Assembly (NCBI GenBank): GCA_051294375.1
Contig: CM119264.1
Coordinates: 28,872,696 to 28,936,695, forward strand
DNA from: Paraspadella gotoi
Lineage: Eukaryota; Chaetognatha
Length of the DNA stretch: 64,000 nucleotides
Reading direction: 5' to 3'
The notes beneath the pieces are model-generated. The model did not search any database. It was not told the DNA's origin and was given only the letters and a program-made list of their open reading frames with translations. Both the position numbers and the translations under genes were made by a program. Below are positions 43,346 to 55,949 of the stretch, in pieces. Position 1 is the stretch's first letter. Each line of letters opens with the position of its first letter.

Positions 43346-43684
43346 AGCTTCGCTCCAAGCGTTCGCGGTTCAGCGTCAATCCTAACATATTTCCGGTTCG
43401 TCTCTTTTTCGCCTCTAATCGGCGGGACGCGCAATCAGGGACGCTCAGTTCTGTCTCTCTCTCTCTATTCTCTCCTCTCTTCTCATCTCTCTCTCTCATC
43501 TCCTCTCTCTACCCTCTCTCTCTCTACTCTCTCTCTCTCTCTCTCTTCTGCTCTTACGTCTGTCTGTCTCTGTCTCTGTCAGCATATCAGACGATGAGGC
43601 TCGAACGCTTTTTGTGTTCGGTGTGAACGAGAAAGCAAAATTCATTTCTCTTTCGTTCGCGTCTTTCCGTTCCTCAGTCTTCAC

Positions 43685-43687
<3 letters not shown>

Positions 43688-43760
<73 letters not shown>
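43688..43760 (+). repeat. (CT)n microsatellite
   Basis: About 70 bases of CT; shorter CT runs precede it at 43450-43545. Confidence 0.95.
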
Positions 43761-44674
43761 TCTCTCTTCAAGCGAAATTTTCTGTCAGCTGAAAAATTCA
43801 CGGGAAAAAAACAAAAAATGGAAGCAAATTCTGGTTTTGGTAAATTTTTGACTGTAATGATATTATATATATTATATTATGATATAACGTTTCGTGTTGT
43901 CTGTTTTGTCTGATCCAAAGCATCAGTCAGCGAGGACAATTCATTCGGATATACATTGTATAATAAGGTCTTTTATTCATATCAAGAACTTCATTATTTT
44001 GTTTTGATCGATTGTCTACGGAATAATGATGATAAATAAGTCGGGATTTTAGAAGATTTCCGTGGAGTTCAAATACTGTTCCATCCAAAAATTTTTCTAA
44101 TACCGTCATTTAATGCCATATTTAATTTGTTCATGTCTCCGCATAAAAACTAAAACTAAACTAAAATTGAAAAGGAAGAGACGCTTGTGATAAAGGACGC
44201 CGTCACTTCGAACACGACGTCAAATTATTTTTACGGAACTGACAAGTTTATTCGTTAGCTTAGGTTATATTTTTGTCATGTAAGACTCGAGAATTCCCGT
44301 CAGAATTCCCGGCAATTGAACCAGCAACATAAATCTTATTTTATAGCTTAAATTTTATATTTATTTCTTTATAGTTATATCAAAATAATATTTTATACTT
44401 TATTATCGTTCTACCAAAATCATAATTATATATTTAATCGACTTTTTCCGTGAAATCATTCATTCAAATTTTATCAGCCTCGGGGATTTCTCCGTAGAAT
44501 GACCGGTCACTGACCTCGGAGCCCTTTCCCCGACCTTACCCGAACCTCACCTTTTCAATTTCCATCACTCGACACATCCCCGATTCTCCATTGCCACGCC
44601 TACCATGCCATGCCATCTTCCCTCCATGCCCTACCGACACGAGCCCCTCCGCTCCCTCCATCAAATTCCCTTAC

Positions 44675-45150
44675 CCGGAGCGTTGGGATCGTGGATGTGA
44701 GATTTGAGTCTGGCCAAAAGGTTGAAAGCCAATTTGAACTTTTGCAAAACCTCGACGAAGTCGGCGGGAGTTGGGGGACGGTGGACGATGGCTGCTTCCG
44801 GTTCGTCTGAGGGAAAAGAGAAGAGAAAAAAAATAAGGGGGAGAAGGAAAGAGAAAAAAAATTGTGGGAAAAAAAGAAAATGGGGGGGGGGGAAATATGA
44901 AGAGAAAAAGAGATATTTAAAAAAATTAAAATATTATAATGTGATAAAAAAGGTACATACTATAGATACAACAAAAAAAATCAAGAAAGAAATAAAAGAA
45001 ACGAAATAAAGAAAGCAAGAAAATATCATGAAAGAAAGAAAGAAAGCAAGAAAGGAAGAAAGAAAGAAAATAATAATTTTGATGTGATGGTCATTCAGAA
45101 TTGAATGAGCACGAGTTCTGCGTAATGATCACATCGGGCTTGAAAGAGGC

Positions 45151-45196
<46 letters not shown>

Positions 45197-47271
45197 GCCG
45201 TAATAAACTCGCCTTTTTTTCCTTCTTTCTTCTTTTCCTTTTTCTTTTTCTTCTCGTATTCCCTGAAAGCTTCCGTCGCGAGTTGAAGTCTGGCCACAAA
45301 CCGTTCGATGTCGTCGAAGCAGTGATTCAACAGTTGCTGTCGGAAATGGAAAGACATTTTTTTGGTTTTTTTTGTTAATGTTATTGTTATTGCTAATGCT
45401 ATTGTTTGTTTTTAATATAATTATTGACGAAGTTAGGTCTTTTTGCTACTTTCGACCATTTCCTTGTCATCACTAACGTCGAAAATAAGAACAGCAAAAT
45501 AAAAATAAATTTATTTTAATTTTTTAAATGTTATTTTTCTTCTTTCATCGTTTCTTTTAATGATAAAGCGAACTGTTCTTGAAAGGGGTTTCTAGTTTTA
45601 GCCGGTCGTTTTACATTTAACTCACCTTAGCTGTGGTACAATCGAAAGAAACGAAAACAAATCTAAACTGCTACAATATGCAAATGAAAATAAAGAACTA
45701 AATTTCTATAAAATCGCAATGCTTCACCCCTAACCCCCATCACACACGATCACTCACCGCGTACAACTGCCTCTTGGACAGAAGCTGCTGAAAGTGAGCG
45801 GCGTGCGACGTCATCGCGTGCGACGTCATCGCGTGCGACGTCATCGCGTGCGACTGTTTATTTTGCATCAAGAGTTGATGTTGCGTGTCCAGAAGGGTCG
45901 GGGGATGAACGGGCGGGTGGGGATGAACGCCGGGCGGAAGAGAGACCAGGACGCCGCCCGCGCTCACCACCGGCTTCATGGAGGCGGCGGAGGCGCCGGG
46001 ATGAGCCGAGAGAACGCCGCCCACCGCGTGGACGCCCTGCAATCCGTGGAGAGACAAAGAGGCGGGGCTCTGGTAGATGGGCACGCCCACTAGGGATGAG
46101 GAAGGGAGGTAACCGGCGACTGGGGATCGCGGAAGGAGAGTAGGGGAGGGAGAAGGAAGAGGAAGAAACGGATTAGCTGAGGGGCGAGGGTCAAAGCGGT
46201 GGGAGGGTGGGGTTGACCGACGTAGGCGATGATATTAACTGGAAAATTAGCCAATTAATGAGGATGGAATCAATGAGGATGGAAAGACGCGTTAGGGAAA
46301 AGGGGGGGGGGAGATAAAAACATATGGAGCAATCGAGTGATGAGAATAGCGTTGTAGTTGTCGTTGTTGTTGTTGGCTTGATTGTCGTTGAAAAAGGATT
46401 TAAATTGGGTTCGAACCGATTTTTATTTCATATTATTTTAATTAAATGTCAATTCTATCATTCCATTGTCCAATGACTATCGATCGATTCAATCATTTAT
46501 CCATGTACGTATGTCCATCCGTTTCTCCATTCGTTTCTTCATTCACACATCCTTCGATCCATACATCCATCCCTGTTTTCATCAGACCGGACATCCCTTA
46601 ATACTACTATCCATCCATCCATCCATAAATCTATCCAGTATCCATTAATTCATCCATCCATCCATCCATAAATCAATTCATTCATTCATCCATCCGTCCA
46701 TCCATCTATCCATCCATCCACAAATCCATGTATCAAACCATCCATTCATTCATGTCCTCATCAATCCATCCATCCATCCATCCATTCCATATCCTCCATC
46801 CATCCATCATTCAATCATCCAACATCCAATTCCATCCATCCATTTATGTCCCCATCCCATCCATCCATCCATCCATCCATTCCATCCATCCATCCATCCA
46901 TCGATCCATCCATCCCATTCATTTCATCCATTCATATCATCATCAATCACCATCCATCCATCCATCCATCCATTCATCCAATAATCCATCCGTCCATCTC
47001 ACCAGCCGTATTTCCGGCCACGACCGAAGAAACAGGCGTCGGAATCACGTAAGTGATTGACGCCTGACCCGACGGCGCCGCCGCGACGGCTGCGTTCGCA
47101 GCTCCTGCAGCGGCGTAGGCATTGCCCGGCGGCTGTTTGGGGGCGTGACCCGTTTTTGAAGCGGCGGCGGCAGCGGAGGTGGCGGCGGCTGCTGTCAACG
47201 AAGACCCGGTGACAGTGGTCGTGGGAGGGATGGCAGATTCCGCAGTGCAAGCCACGACCCCGTTAGAGGCT

Positions 47272-47308
<37 letters not shown>

Positions 47309-47627
47309 TGCCAACGACGTCGTCCAGCGTCTTTGGCGTCGGGGCGTGAGACGTCTCATCCTCGGCGTCTTTTCGCGGCGTCTTTTCCGTCGCCGCCGAC
47401 GCCGAGGATGGCGGCGAAACCGAAAACGTCGTCGGCGGCGACGATGACGTTGAACTGGAAGACATTTCGACGCTGGCGGCGCTGGCGGCGGCGTTGCCGG
47501 AAGTAGAGGGCGTGGCGGCGGGCGTGGTTGTGAGGGGGGCGGTGGAGGAGGAGGTGGAGGAAGAGGAAGTGGAGGAGGAAATGGGGTTGGAGGAGGAAGA
47601 GGAGGACGGAGCAGCGGACGTCATTTT
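44675..47627 (-). CDS. EPS8: EPS8-like protein, low-complexity region and conserved helical linker
   Basis: Exons: 47627-47003, 46089-45758, about 45336-45210 and 44806-44675. The last two are diagnostic. One encodes [20 protein letters not shown], then TEAF and a Lys/Glu-rich run. The other encodes [20 protein letters not shown], then [15 protein letters not shown]. Both match the helical region between the PTB and SH3 domains of EPS8. Phases of the first three exons fit (GCTG|TGGGC and GCG|CAACTG). The first exon gives about 208 residues of Ser/Thr/Ala/Gly, including a poly-Gly run; the second has four SHAMT units. No PTB domain was found upstream, so the gene either starts at the ATG at 47624 or continues beyond (an acceptor CTCGACAG precedes it). 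The donor of the third exon is unclear; a small exon before 44806 may be missing. Confidence 0.75.
45154..45193 (+). repeat. (GA)n microsatellite in EPS8 intron
   Basis: About 40 bases of GA just after the Lys/Glu-rich exon end in the minus-strand gene. Confidence 0.95.
46440..47000 (+). repeat. (ATCC)n minisatellite in EPS8 intron
   Basis: About 560 bases of imperfect ATCC repeats with ATTC and TCAT variants. It fills most of the intron between the two low-complexity exons and reaches within a few bases of the donor at 47003. Confidence 0.95.
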
Positions 47628-48915
47628 CTGTCGAGAACAATTTTAAAATTGTTTTTATTACATAATGTAAAAAAAAAAAAATTAATATCACAGCGTAAAC
47701 TGGAAGGTCTTATCACATCGTCATGTAATCAGATTAGCAGAAATTTAAAAAAGTACCCGATTTCTTTCTTGTTAACTTATGAGACTCAAAATCATGAATT
47801 GAATAAATATGAATATCATCGCATGATTATATAAAGGGAATCTTCCGAAACTTTAATTGTATCAGAATCATGCCATGGGCCGGAAATAAGTAATGATTAA
47901 AAAAGATGAATTGAAATGCCTTTTTTAATCTATTTTTTCAATAAATCTTTGTTAGTCTTAAGTACAATTTATAATTCGGTCAAAACCCGAACTGGAATTC
48001 CCGCATCTTTCCCAAAATTCTTTGTTCAAAAAATATTTTTAAAAACAAAAGTTTGTGATTTTAAGCAGCGAAGTTTTTCGTTTTTCTGAATATAATTTTT
48101 TATCTTTCACGTTTTTTTTCTTTCAAATTTTGACGACCCCATAGTAAGAGCGCGTGTTCGGCCATCGCACCATGGATTAGCCCCATGATTCCAGTGGCGT
48201 GCGGTGGCAGCGCGAGCTCCGCCCGGGAGCACGGTGCGCGTGCTGCCCGTAGATGAGGACGAGACGACGACGACGATAAAGACGACGATGAAGACGACGA
48301 TGAAGACGACGACGATGACGAGCCCGGCATCAGCGGGAAAAAACTTTGACAGGCGTTGGAAAAGAAGGCAAGAAAAAAAAAGAGGTTTGCACAAGGATTT
48401 TTGTAAAAATTTTTCGATTATTTCGAGATTTGAAGTAACTACAGTAAATATGTTTGTTATTATTATTAATTTCGATTTATCAATAGAGATATAAGTTATT
48501 TATTATTTTACTTTTCTCTATTAATAAAAAGAATATCAAAAGTATTTTTGAATTCCTTAGTTTTCCGAAATCTTTGCTTGTAACATAATATACGCAGGGG
48601 ATTACCGATGTTCTTTTAATTTTTATTTTCCCTTCTTGTACGCCCTCTTTCGTTCAAATCATTGATTCTTGTCCTGATGACAAACAAAAGATTAACGTAG
48701 TATTCTAAAAAAAGGAAATTGACAAAAAAATTGTTATTGATTAGTTGAAGGTATCATTTGAAAAATATGTATATGGCTCTGTAGACGCAACAAGTCGCAA
48801 CAACGCGTCCACAGGTCTTTATTAAAAAAAAAAGGTTTGAAAGATATATAAACGATTTTAATACGAAATAAAATATAAATAATTAGAATTCTAATTAAAT
48901 ATTTTTTTTTCTAGA

Positions 48916-49012
48916 TATATTATATCTGTGCTCGTATGGAAAGCCGAAATCATCAAAAAGCTAAAGGAATACGAACCAGTCAAGCCAGGGGAAGTACAAG
49001 CCCCCTCACGGT
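48916..49012 (+). CDS. Possible plus-strand exon of unknown protein
   Basis: A strong acceptor (poly-T, then TTTCTAG) and a GTACGC donor bracket an open frame reading IISVLVWKAEIIKKLKEYEP and then VKPGEVQAPSR. I do not recognise it, and no neighbouring exon could be joined to it. Chance is a real possibility at this length. Confidence 0.25.
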
Positions 49013-49427
49013 ACGCTTCGGGGGGGGGAATCAATATTTAACATTTTAAATATGACAGGAACTATTTCAGATTCAATTTTTAAACCTTTCTACAAAATAT
49101 TTTAATCAAATTACACTATATTGTTTTGTCTACATTTGTAATTGTGATGTAAGAATATTTTGTTTGGATTTTATGTAAGTATTAATGTAAGTTCTATATA
49201 AAAATACATATACATAAGTATAAAAAAATCCTTCCTCCATTTTCATTTGGTTTTTTAGCTGATGAAAACGGTTGAGAAATAAATTGCGTGGGCGCCGAAG
49301 TGTCGGTCGGTCATTCGGTCTGTCTGTCTGTCGGTCGGTTTTTTCCCGCCGCTCGTCAAACGAAGCCGGCGTCGACGGGCGACGCAATCGAAGCTTGTGG
49401 TCAGCAATTCTCCTCAGTGAAAACATT

Positions 49428-49433
<6 letters not shown>

Positions 49434-49485
<52 letters not shown>

Positions 49486-49503
49486 CCTCTCTCTTCTCCC
49501 TCC

Positions 49504-49536
<33 letters not shown>

Positions 49537-49539
49537 ATT

Positions 49540-49601
<62 letters not shown>

Positions 49602-49660
49602 TCTCACTTCCTCCCTCTCTCTCCCCCTCTCTCCCTCCCTCCATCTCTCTCTCCCTCTTT
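49434..49660 (+). repeat. (CT)n microsatellite
   Basis: About 225 bases of CT with CCCT interruptions, the longest such tract in the window. Confidence 0.95.
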
Positions 49661-51182
49661 CACATATCATCTTATTTATTTCTACAAGCCATGACACCTG
49701 TCAAACGGCCCAGTTACCAATTAGACTTCTCCTAAACCTTTTTATTTTCCTCATTGTTTGATGAAGATTGACTTAGACGGGTTTTGGAAATTAAATTTAG
49801 CGAATAACAATCGTCATGCGATCCATAACAGAGTTAATAAAATATTTTACTTAAATAACATATCATTCAAAAGGTTTTTCCCCCGAGATATATTCTAGAT
49901 ATTATGGTGATTGAATCAATCAATTTTCACAATGATAATGATGTGGTAAATAAAAAAAAAATAAGAAAAGAAAAATAAATATGTAGAAAAATGTACTAAT
50001 TTTATTATCCACGCGAGTTCTCTTTTGACTACCTCACTTTTGGGTAAGTAAAATACGGTCATGTCAATGCGGCTTATTTCGTGAAACACTAGTTAATTTA
50101 AAGATAATAACCGTTTACAATACTACAGTAACCATAATATGACTGTTTTTTTTTTGTAGCCGCGTAATTGTTTTAATAATTAAAAACAGTTTGATCAAAT
50201 CCACTCAACCCCTCTTTGTGCTTCGTCCAAGTTTGATTGAAAAGATTAACATTTTCCTACCAATTCTCTCCGGAGGAAAAAAAAACAACTGAATAAGCGT
50301 AACTGTCACGGCGTGTCACGACGTGTCACTGTTCTCCGTAGTTTCTTAGCAAATTGGGCCCTTGGCCATTAAGCTACTAGGTTTTGCCTACATTGCTGAT
50401 AACAACGCTTTCAATTTTAAAGTTGTACTAGTCTAACGTCATTGCTTTTCCTTGCAGAAATTCAAATTTAACAAAAAATCATTCGATTACTAAGTTTTTT
50501 TTACGATTTCTTTAACTTTTATAGATGACGTATATATAACTAATTATTTATTTATAGTTATTAACTATATATGAAAATTTGCAAATTACTTGTTTCACTA
50601 TTTTTTATTTTTCTATTTTAATATTTTAATATTTTCATGAAGGATTTCGTATTTAATCTATATTATTTATTAAAATATATATTGCTTTCTTTTTTAAAAA
50701 TGTTTTATTTATCTAATAATTCAATTTGGGAAGGGGAAGTCAGTGTTGTCTTCTGGAAATAGAGGGAGCATCTATACAACACAAGGTTAGATTACTATCT
50801 GTCCTAGTTTTCTAATAGATATCACACATCATTTCTGTTAGAAAGTCATTAATGAAAAATCATAATATCTAAGAGGCTGAACAGAAAGGGGTGGGAATGG
50901 ATAATTTTTTGAGGACCAACGTTATATATGATTTTTTTTACCAATAGGGATAGGACTACCATGTAGAATTGTATGTTCTGATAGGGATACATACTGGGGA
51001 AAGGTCTATAGGGGCACCTTTATGTCATGAATATAATTTTAAAATACTTTAATGAAAATTTTATTTTTCTTTACCTATTTTTTAATTATTTCTTTTTTGA
51101 ATATTTTTTATCTTTTATGTTTATACAACGGGAAGGTCATCAGTTGGGAACCTAACTCAAACACGTGTCGATAACTCAGTAG

Positions 51183-51284
51183 ACAAATATGATGAGAGAG
51201 AGTGAGAAAAAAAGAGAGGAAAACAAAAAAAAAGGGGGAGCGAAAGAGAGAGTGAGAGAAAGAGAAAGAGAGAGAGAAAGAAAA

Positions 51285-51334
<50 letters not shown>

Positions 51335-51370
51335 AGAAAGAGAAAGCGAGAGAGAAAGAAAGAAAAAAAA
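51183..51370 (+). repeat. (GA)n / purine-rich microsatellite
   Basis: About 190 bases of GA and GAAA, opposite in strand to most other tracts here. Confidence 0.95.
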
Positions 51371-51480
51371 ATACATAAAAAAGAAATAAAAAAATAAGTA
51401 TAAAAACATATTCTCTTGTAGCACCTTCAGCATCTTGCAACAGCATCCCCCCTCCATGCATCCATTGCAGCGATTGCTGT

Positions 51481-51600
51481 CTGCTGCGTCTGCAGCGTCT
51501 GCAGCGTTAAGTCTGCAGGGATGGCTGCGTCTGCTGCATCCGCAGCGTCTGCAGCGTTAAGTCTGCAGGCATGGCTGCGTCTGCTGCATTCGTTGCGTCT
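51481..51600 (+). repeat. 50-bp minisatellite rich in CTGCAG
   Basis: About two and a half units at a 50-bp spacing, each with GCAGCGTTAAGTCTGCAGG followed by ATGGCTGCGTCTGCTGCAT. Confidence 0.85.
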
Positions 51601-52454
51601 GCTCTGACGAGATCGACTCTCTCTTTCTTTCATCCGTTGACGGCGAATTGAAAACATGAAAAATGACAGGAAAACCAGAGGCAAAGGGGAGGGGAGGAGG
51701 GGAAACGAAAAAAACCTTCATTTCACGAAATCCTAATAAAATAAACGAATCGAATCTCTTACAAATACTTTCAATCGACTCCTCACGAATCCCTCTCATC
51801 TCCCTTCTCTCTCTCTCTCTTTCTCTCTACTCTCCGCCCTCGTTCCTCTCTCTTCTCCTCTGCGCTCTCTTCTCTGCTCTCTCACAATCTCTCCTCTCTC
51901 TTCCTCCTTTTTTTTTTCTTCTCTCTCTCTTCCCTACTCTTTTTCTCTCTCTCTGTCTCTTCCTCTTTTTTTCTCCATCTCTCTCTTCCTCCTTTTTACT
52001 TCTCTCTCTCTTCCTTCTTACTTTAATCCATCCCTCAACGTCTTCACCGTCCACCCGTCTGACCCCCCTCAACCTTTTTTTTTTCTTTCTCCCCAACCAC
52101 CTCAACCACCATTCACCCCCAGCTCCGCCCACCTTTCTCCCCGCTCTTCACCCCATTCCTNNNNNNNNNNNNNNNNNNNNNNNNNCTTGATAAACGAGCA
52201 ACAATTAAAAATTGACAATTAACAATTGACAATTAACAATTAACAATCAACAATTAAAAAAAATATAGATCTTCATCTTTTATCGGCATTTTTTAAAAAA
52301 AAAATTTCTTCTTTTAAATTATTTTCTTCTTTCCTTTCCTCTCCCTTTCTTTCCTTTTCTCTTTCTTTTCTTTTCCTTTTTTTCCCTTTATTTTGGTGAG
52401 AGTCGGTCAAATGACTTTCGGTCTTTTTCTTTTCCCGCTCCGACGATTCCTCAC

Positions 52455-52544
52455 GAGCGTGTTTGACGGCGGCGGCGGCTGCTGCGGCGGCTGCGGCGGC
52501 GGCGGCTTCGGCGGCGGCTGCGGCGGCGAACTTTACCTTTTGAT
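52455..52544 (-). CDS. Possible alanine-rich exon, perhaps EPS8 5' part
   Basis: A TATTTTCAG acceptor and GTGAGG donor bracket a frame reading (D)QKVKF, then about 20 Ala with one Glu, then VKHA. It is on the EPS8 strand and could sit at the PTB-linker junction, but the phase does not join cleanly to the exon at 47627. Confidence 0.3.
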
Positions 52545-52792
52545 CTGAAAATATGGACGGTTCATACAGATCATTTCAAATCTCCAAGCACTTAACAGCC
52601 GATCTTTAACCTCACTCTGTTGATTGCTTTAACCTAGCATCTAATCATGTAAAAATGTAATGTAAATGTAATCAGACAAATTTTTTATCAAGTATACAAC
52701 ATTCTTTTTTAGCTTCTTTTTTTTTCTTTCTCTGTCGAACTAATGTTTTCCCTTCTTTTTTCTTGATTAATTTTTTCACGAACGCCACGCTT

Positions 52793-52793
52793 A

Positions 52794-52868
<75 letters not shown>

Positions 52869-52872
52869 TCAT
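52793..52872 (+). repeat. (TTTC)n microsatellite
   Basis: About 80 bases of TTTC within a longer T/C-rich stretch to 52980. Confidence 0.95.
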
Positions 52873-53073
52873 TCTTTCTTATTTCTTTCTTTCCTTATTT
52901 CTTTCTTTACCTTTTATTTTTTCTTTCTCTTTTTTTTAATCTCAACTTTTTTTTCTTTCTTTTCTTCTTATTTTTTCCTCTCAAATTTATCTTACTCCCT
53001 TCCCCAAACGACGATTGAAAACCGATGACAAGTGTAGGAAAGAAGAAAAGAGAACAAGGAAAATATTAAGTTC

Positions 53074-55949
53074 NNNNNNNNNNNNNNNNNNNNNNNNNNN
53101 NNNNNNNNNNNNNNNNNNNNNNNNNNNNNNNNNNNNNNNNNNNNNNNNNNNNNNNNNNNNNNNNNNNNNNNNNNNNNNNNNNNNNNNNNNNNNNNNNNNN
53201 NNNNNNNNNNNNNNNNNNNNNNNNNNNNNNNNNNNNNNNNNNNNNNNNNNNNNNNNNNNNNNNNNNNNNNNNNNNNNNNNNNNNNNNNNNNNNNNNNNNN
53301 NNNNNNNNNNNNNNNNNNNNNNNNNNNNNNNNNNNNNNNNNNNNNNNNNNNNNNNNNNNNNNNNNNNNNNNNNNNNNNGAAGCAGCAACGCAGCACAGGA
53401 AAGCCACAGAGCCGCAGCCTCATCAAATTTCCATTTGTTTTTTTTTTTCAATATTTTAATTTTCTTTCTTGCTTATATTCACCTGCCTCCAAAATTATCT
53501 AACTATATTTAATTTCTTTCTTTCTTTCCTTTTTCTTTTTAAATTTCTCTCCCTTTTTTTATTCTAGAAGTTAATTGGCTCATCGCCAGGCAAAAGCCAA
53601 TGGAATCCTTCGTCGTTCAGACTTTAGGTCATTCACTTTTTTTTGGAAATTGTTTTTTTTTCTTTTACAATTGTTTTCTTCCGAATTCTATTAGATTTTT
53701 CTCCGTCTCTGCAACCTTCACAAATGATTAGTTGCTGCCAAGACTCAGTTTCATTTCGGGTCAGTGTATAATGTAGATCACTCTTTGTCTGTCTCTTTGT
53801 CCGTCTAGCTATCTTTCATTCTTGGGAACGGTATGAGTCAGTCAGAAGAAACACATTGACATTTTTTCCACATCCTAAACGAACTTTTTCCTTCCTCGCC
53901 GCCATTATTCGACCCTTTTCTTCAGTGGGCGTTCCCAAAGACCTTTTTTTTCCTTTTTCCTCCTGACCATTTTCTTTTTCTAAGGATTGAGGGACATTTC
54001 GGACTCCCGAGTCACAACCCGCCCAGCCACACCCAAACTACCTCGCCAACCATTCACTTGCTGCCTCACTCACAAAATTTTTCCTCCAAACACATCTGAA
54101 TCCATTTTACAAGAACCATAATTTCCATTGGCGTTTGCGTTGGAAGGCAACTACCGAGTTTTATCTGCCTTTCATTCATTAATCATTTATTTGGAGTAAT
54201 GTCGTGGAAAAGGAGAAAAGGGGAGAGTGGGAGAGAGATAGNNNNNNNNNNNNNNNNNNNNNNNNNNNNNNNNNNNNNNNNNNNNNNNNNNNNNNNNNNN
54301 NNNNNNNNNNNNNNNNNNNNNNNNNNNNNNNNNNNNNNNNNNNNNNNNNNNNNNNNNNNNNNNNNNNNNNNNNNNNNNNNNNNNNNNNNNNNNNNNNNNN
54401 NNNNNNNNNNNNNNNNNNNNNNNNNNNNNNNNNNNNNNNNNNNNNNNNCGGCATATAATCAGATGCCACAATACTTTAATAAAATACTCATCAATTTGCT
54501 ACTAATATGTATAAAAGTTGGAGATTTCAATACAGAGAAAAAACTCATAAATCTTACAGTTCAATCTTTCAATAGTCGCGCAGACAAAAGAACGAAGCGC
54601 TTTGAGAAAGAGAATAAGACGCCCCTGATGGTTCTNNNNNNNNNNNNNNNNNNNNNNNNNNNNNNNNNNNNNNNNNNNNNNNNNNNNNNNNNNNNNNNNN
54701 NNNNNNNNNNNNNNNNNNNNNNNNNNNNNNNNNNNNNNNNNNNNNNNNNNNNNNNNNNNNNNNNNNNNNNNNNNNNNNNNNNNNNNNNNNNNNNNNNNNN
54801 NNNNNNNNNNNNNNNNNNNNNNNNNTATTTTCGTACCTTCAAAGTTGAGGGCGAAGAAAAACCACTGAACAAGGAATTGATTTCCCATTCTGTATTTAAA
54901 TGTAACACGTCCCGCTCGTTGGTAATCGTTACGCCCCTTAACCCTTTAAGAACATTTTTATGCTTAAAAACCCATTATATAAAGAGCAAGTTAGTGTCAT
55001 GTGTAATTAAGTAATGAATGTCGTAACACATGACACTTATTAATAATGACACTATATAATAATTGACTAATTCCTGTTGGTTCTTCTTTTGTAAAGATTT
55101 ATGCTTGGAATTGAATTTTTGAAAAAAGTTACCATAACAGTGATCTCAGTGATTAAAAAAATATATTAATTAAACATTTAAATATATTTTAATTTTGCTT
55201 GATTAATTTCATTTTTGTGACTTTATTTAAACTCCATTTCTCGTCTCTCTTTGCCACAGTCTCGCTACTGCTCTGCTACATTTTAGCTCCAGCCGAGCAA
55301 AAGCCCTGCTCCGGAGGCTCGTTTCCTCGGCTTGATTCCGGCCGTTTCTCGGTCGTCGGTTCCCTTTTCCGGCAGAAGTTTGATATTCGTCTTTCCTTTT
55401 CTTTTCTTTTCTTTTCTTTTCTTTTCTTTNNNNNNNNNNNNNNNNNNNNNNNNNNNNNNNNNNNNNNNNNNNNNNNNNNNNNNNNNNNNNNNNNNNNNNN
55501 NNNNNNNNNNNNNNNNNNNNNNNNNNNNNNNNNNNNNNNNNNNNNNNNNNNNNNNNNNNNNNNNNNNNNNNNNNNNNNNNNNNNNNNNNNNNNNNNNNNN
55601 NNNNNNNNNNNNNNNNNNNNNNNNNNNNNNNNNNNNNNNNNNNNCGTCCCGACATCTCGCGTCTCAAACTCAAACGATCATTTGCGACGATCGACGATCG
55701 ACGTCATCTCGATTAAACGGATCTCGAATCAAAAGCGTCGAGTTCATCGCTAATGTCGCCTTTTTTAATATTCGCTCTCNNNNNNNNNNNNNNNNNNNNN
55801 NNNNNNNNNNNNNNNNNNNNNNNNNNNNNNNNNNNNNNNNNNNNNNNNNNNNNNNNNNNNNNNNNNNNNNNNNNNNNNNNNNNNNNNNNNNNNNNNNNNN
55901 NNNNNNNNNNNNNNNNNNNNNNNNNNNNNNNNNNNNNNNNNNNNNNNNN
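53074..55949. other. Cluster of five N gaps (305, 207, 190, 215 and 170 N)
   Basis: Gaps at 53074-53378, 54242-54448, 54636-54825, 55430-55644 and 55780-55949, mostly beginning or ending in simple repeats. The readable pieces between them contain no recognisable coding sequence; the short open frames at 55199-55430 on both strands are unassigned. Confidence 0.8.

Larger units (their letters stand above)
35720..44674. other. Low-quality repeat-filled block inside the EPS8 gene
   Basis: Nine kilobases between two EPS8 exons, broken by 25-N gaps at 37200 and 43023. Contents: agtgacgtgg-type repeats (35820-35945), CACGTCACT arrays, a segment present twice (38911-39055, 43960-44107), a foldback (40363-40741), a satellite (40760-42850) and short CT tracts. 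No EPS8-like exon is readable on the minus strand. The homopolymer and indel noise suggests uncorrected long-read fill. Confidence 0.6.
47628..52454. other. Upstream region or large intron of EPS8, mostly repeats
   Basis: No firmly supported exon. A GC-rich island at 48130-48350 contains GACGAC repeats and short open frames on both strands. A possible plus-strand exon is at 48916-49012. Microsatellites lie at 49434-49660 and 51183-51360, a 50-bp minisatellite at 51481-51600 and CT-rich sequence at 51800-52020. A 25-N gap is at 52161-52185. Confidence 0.5.

Noticed and set aside
45812-45858. Regular 15-bp repeat that might suggest a CRISPR-like array
   Set aside because: No spacers, and the units encode SHAMT in frame within an EPS8 exon; the genome is eukaryotic.
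49272-49761. Ser-Leu repeat proteins from CT tracts (also at 10060, 24247, 34160, 43614)
   Set aside because: Simple translations of (CT)n microsatellites with no other protein features.
53566-53625. Possible plus-strand exon reading VNWLIARQKPMESFVVQTL
   Set aside because: An acceptor precedes it, but it is only 20 codons, has a weak donor and has no partner exon.
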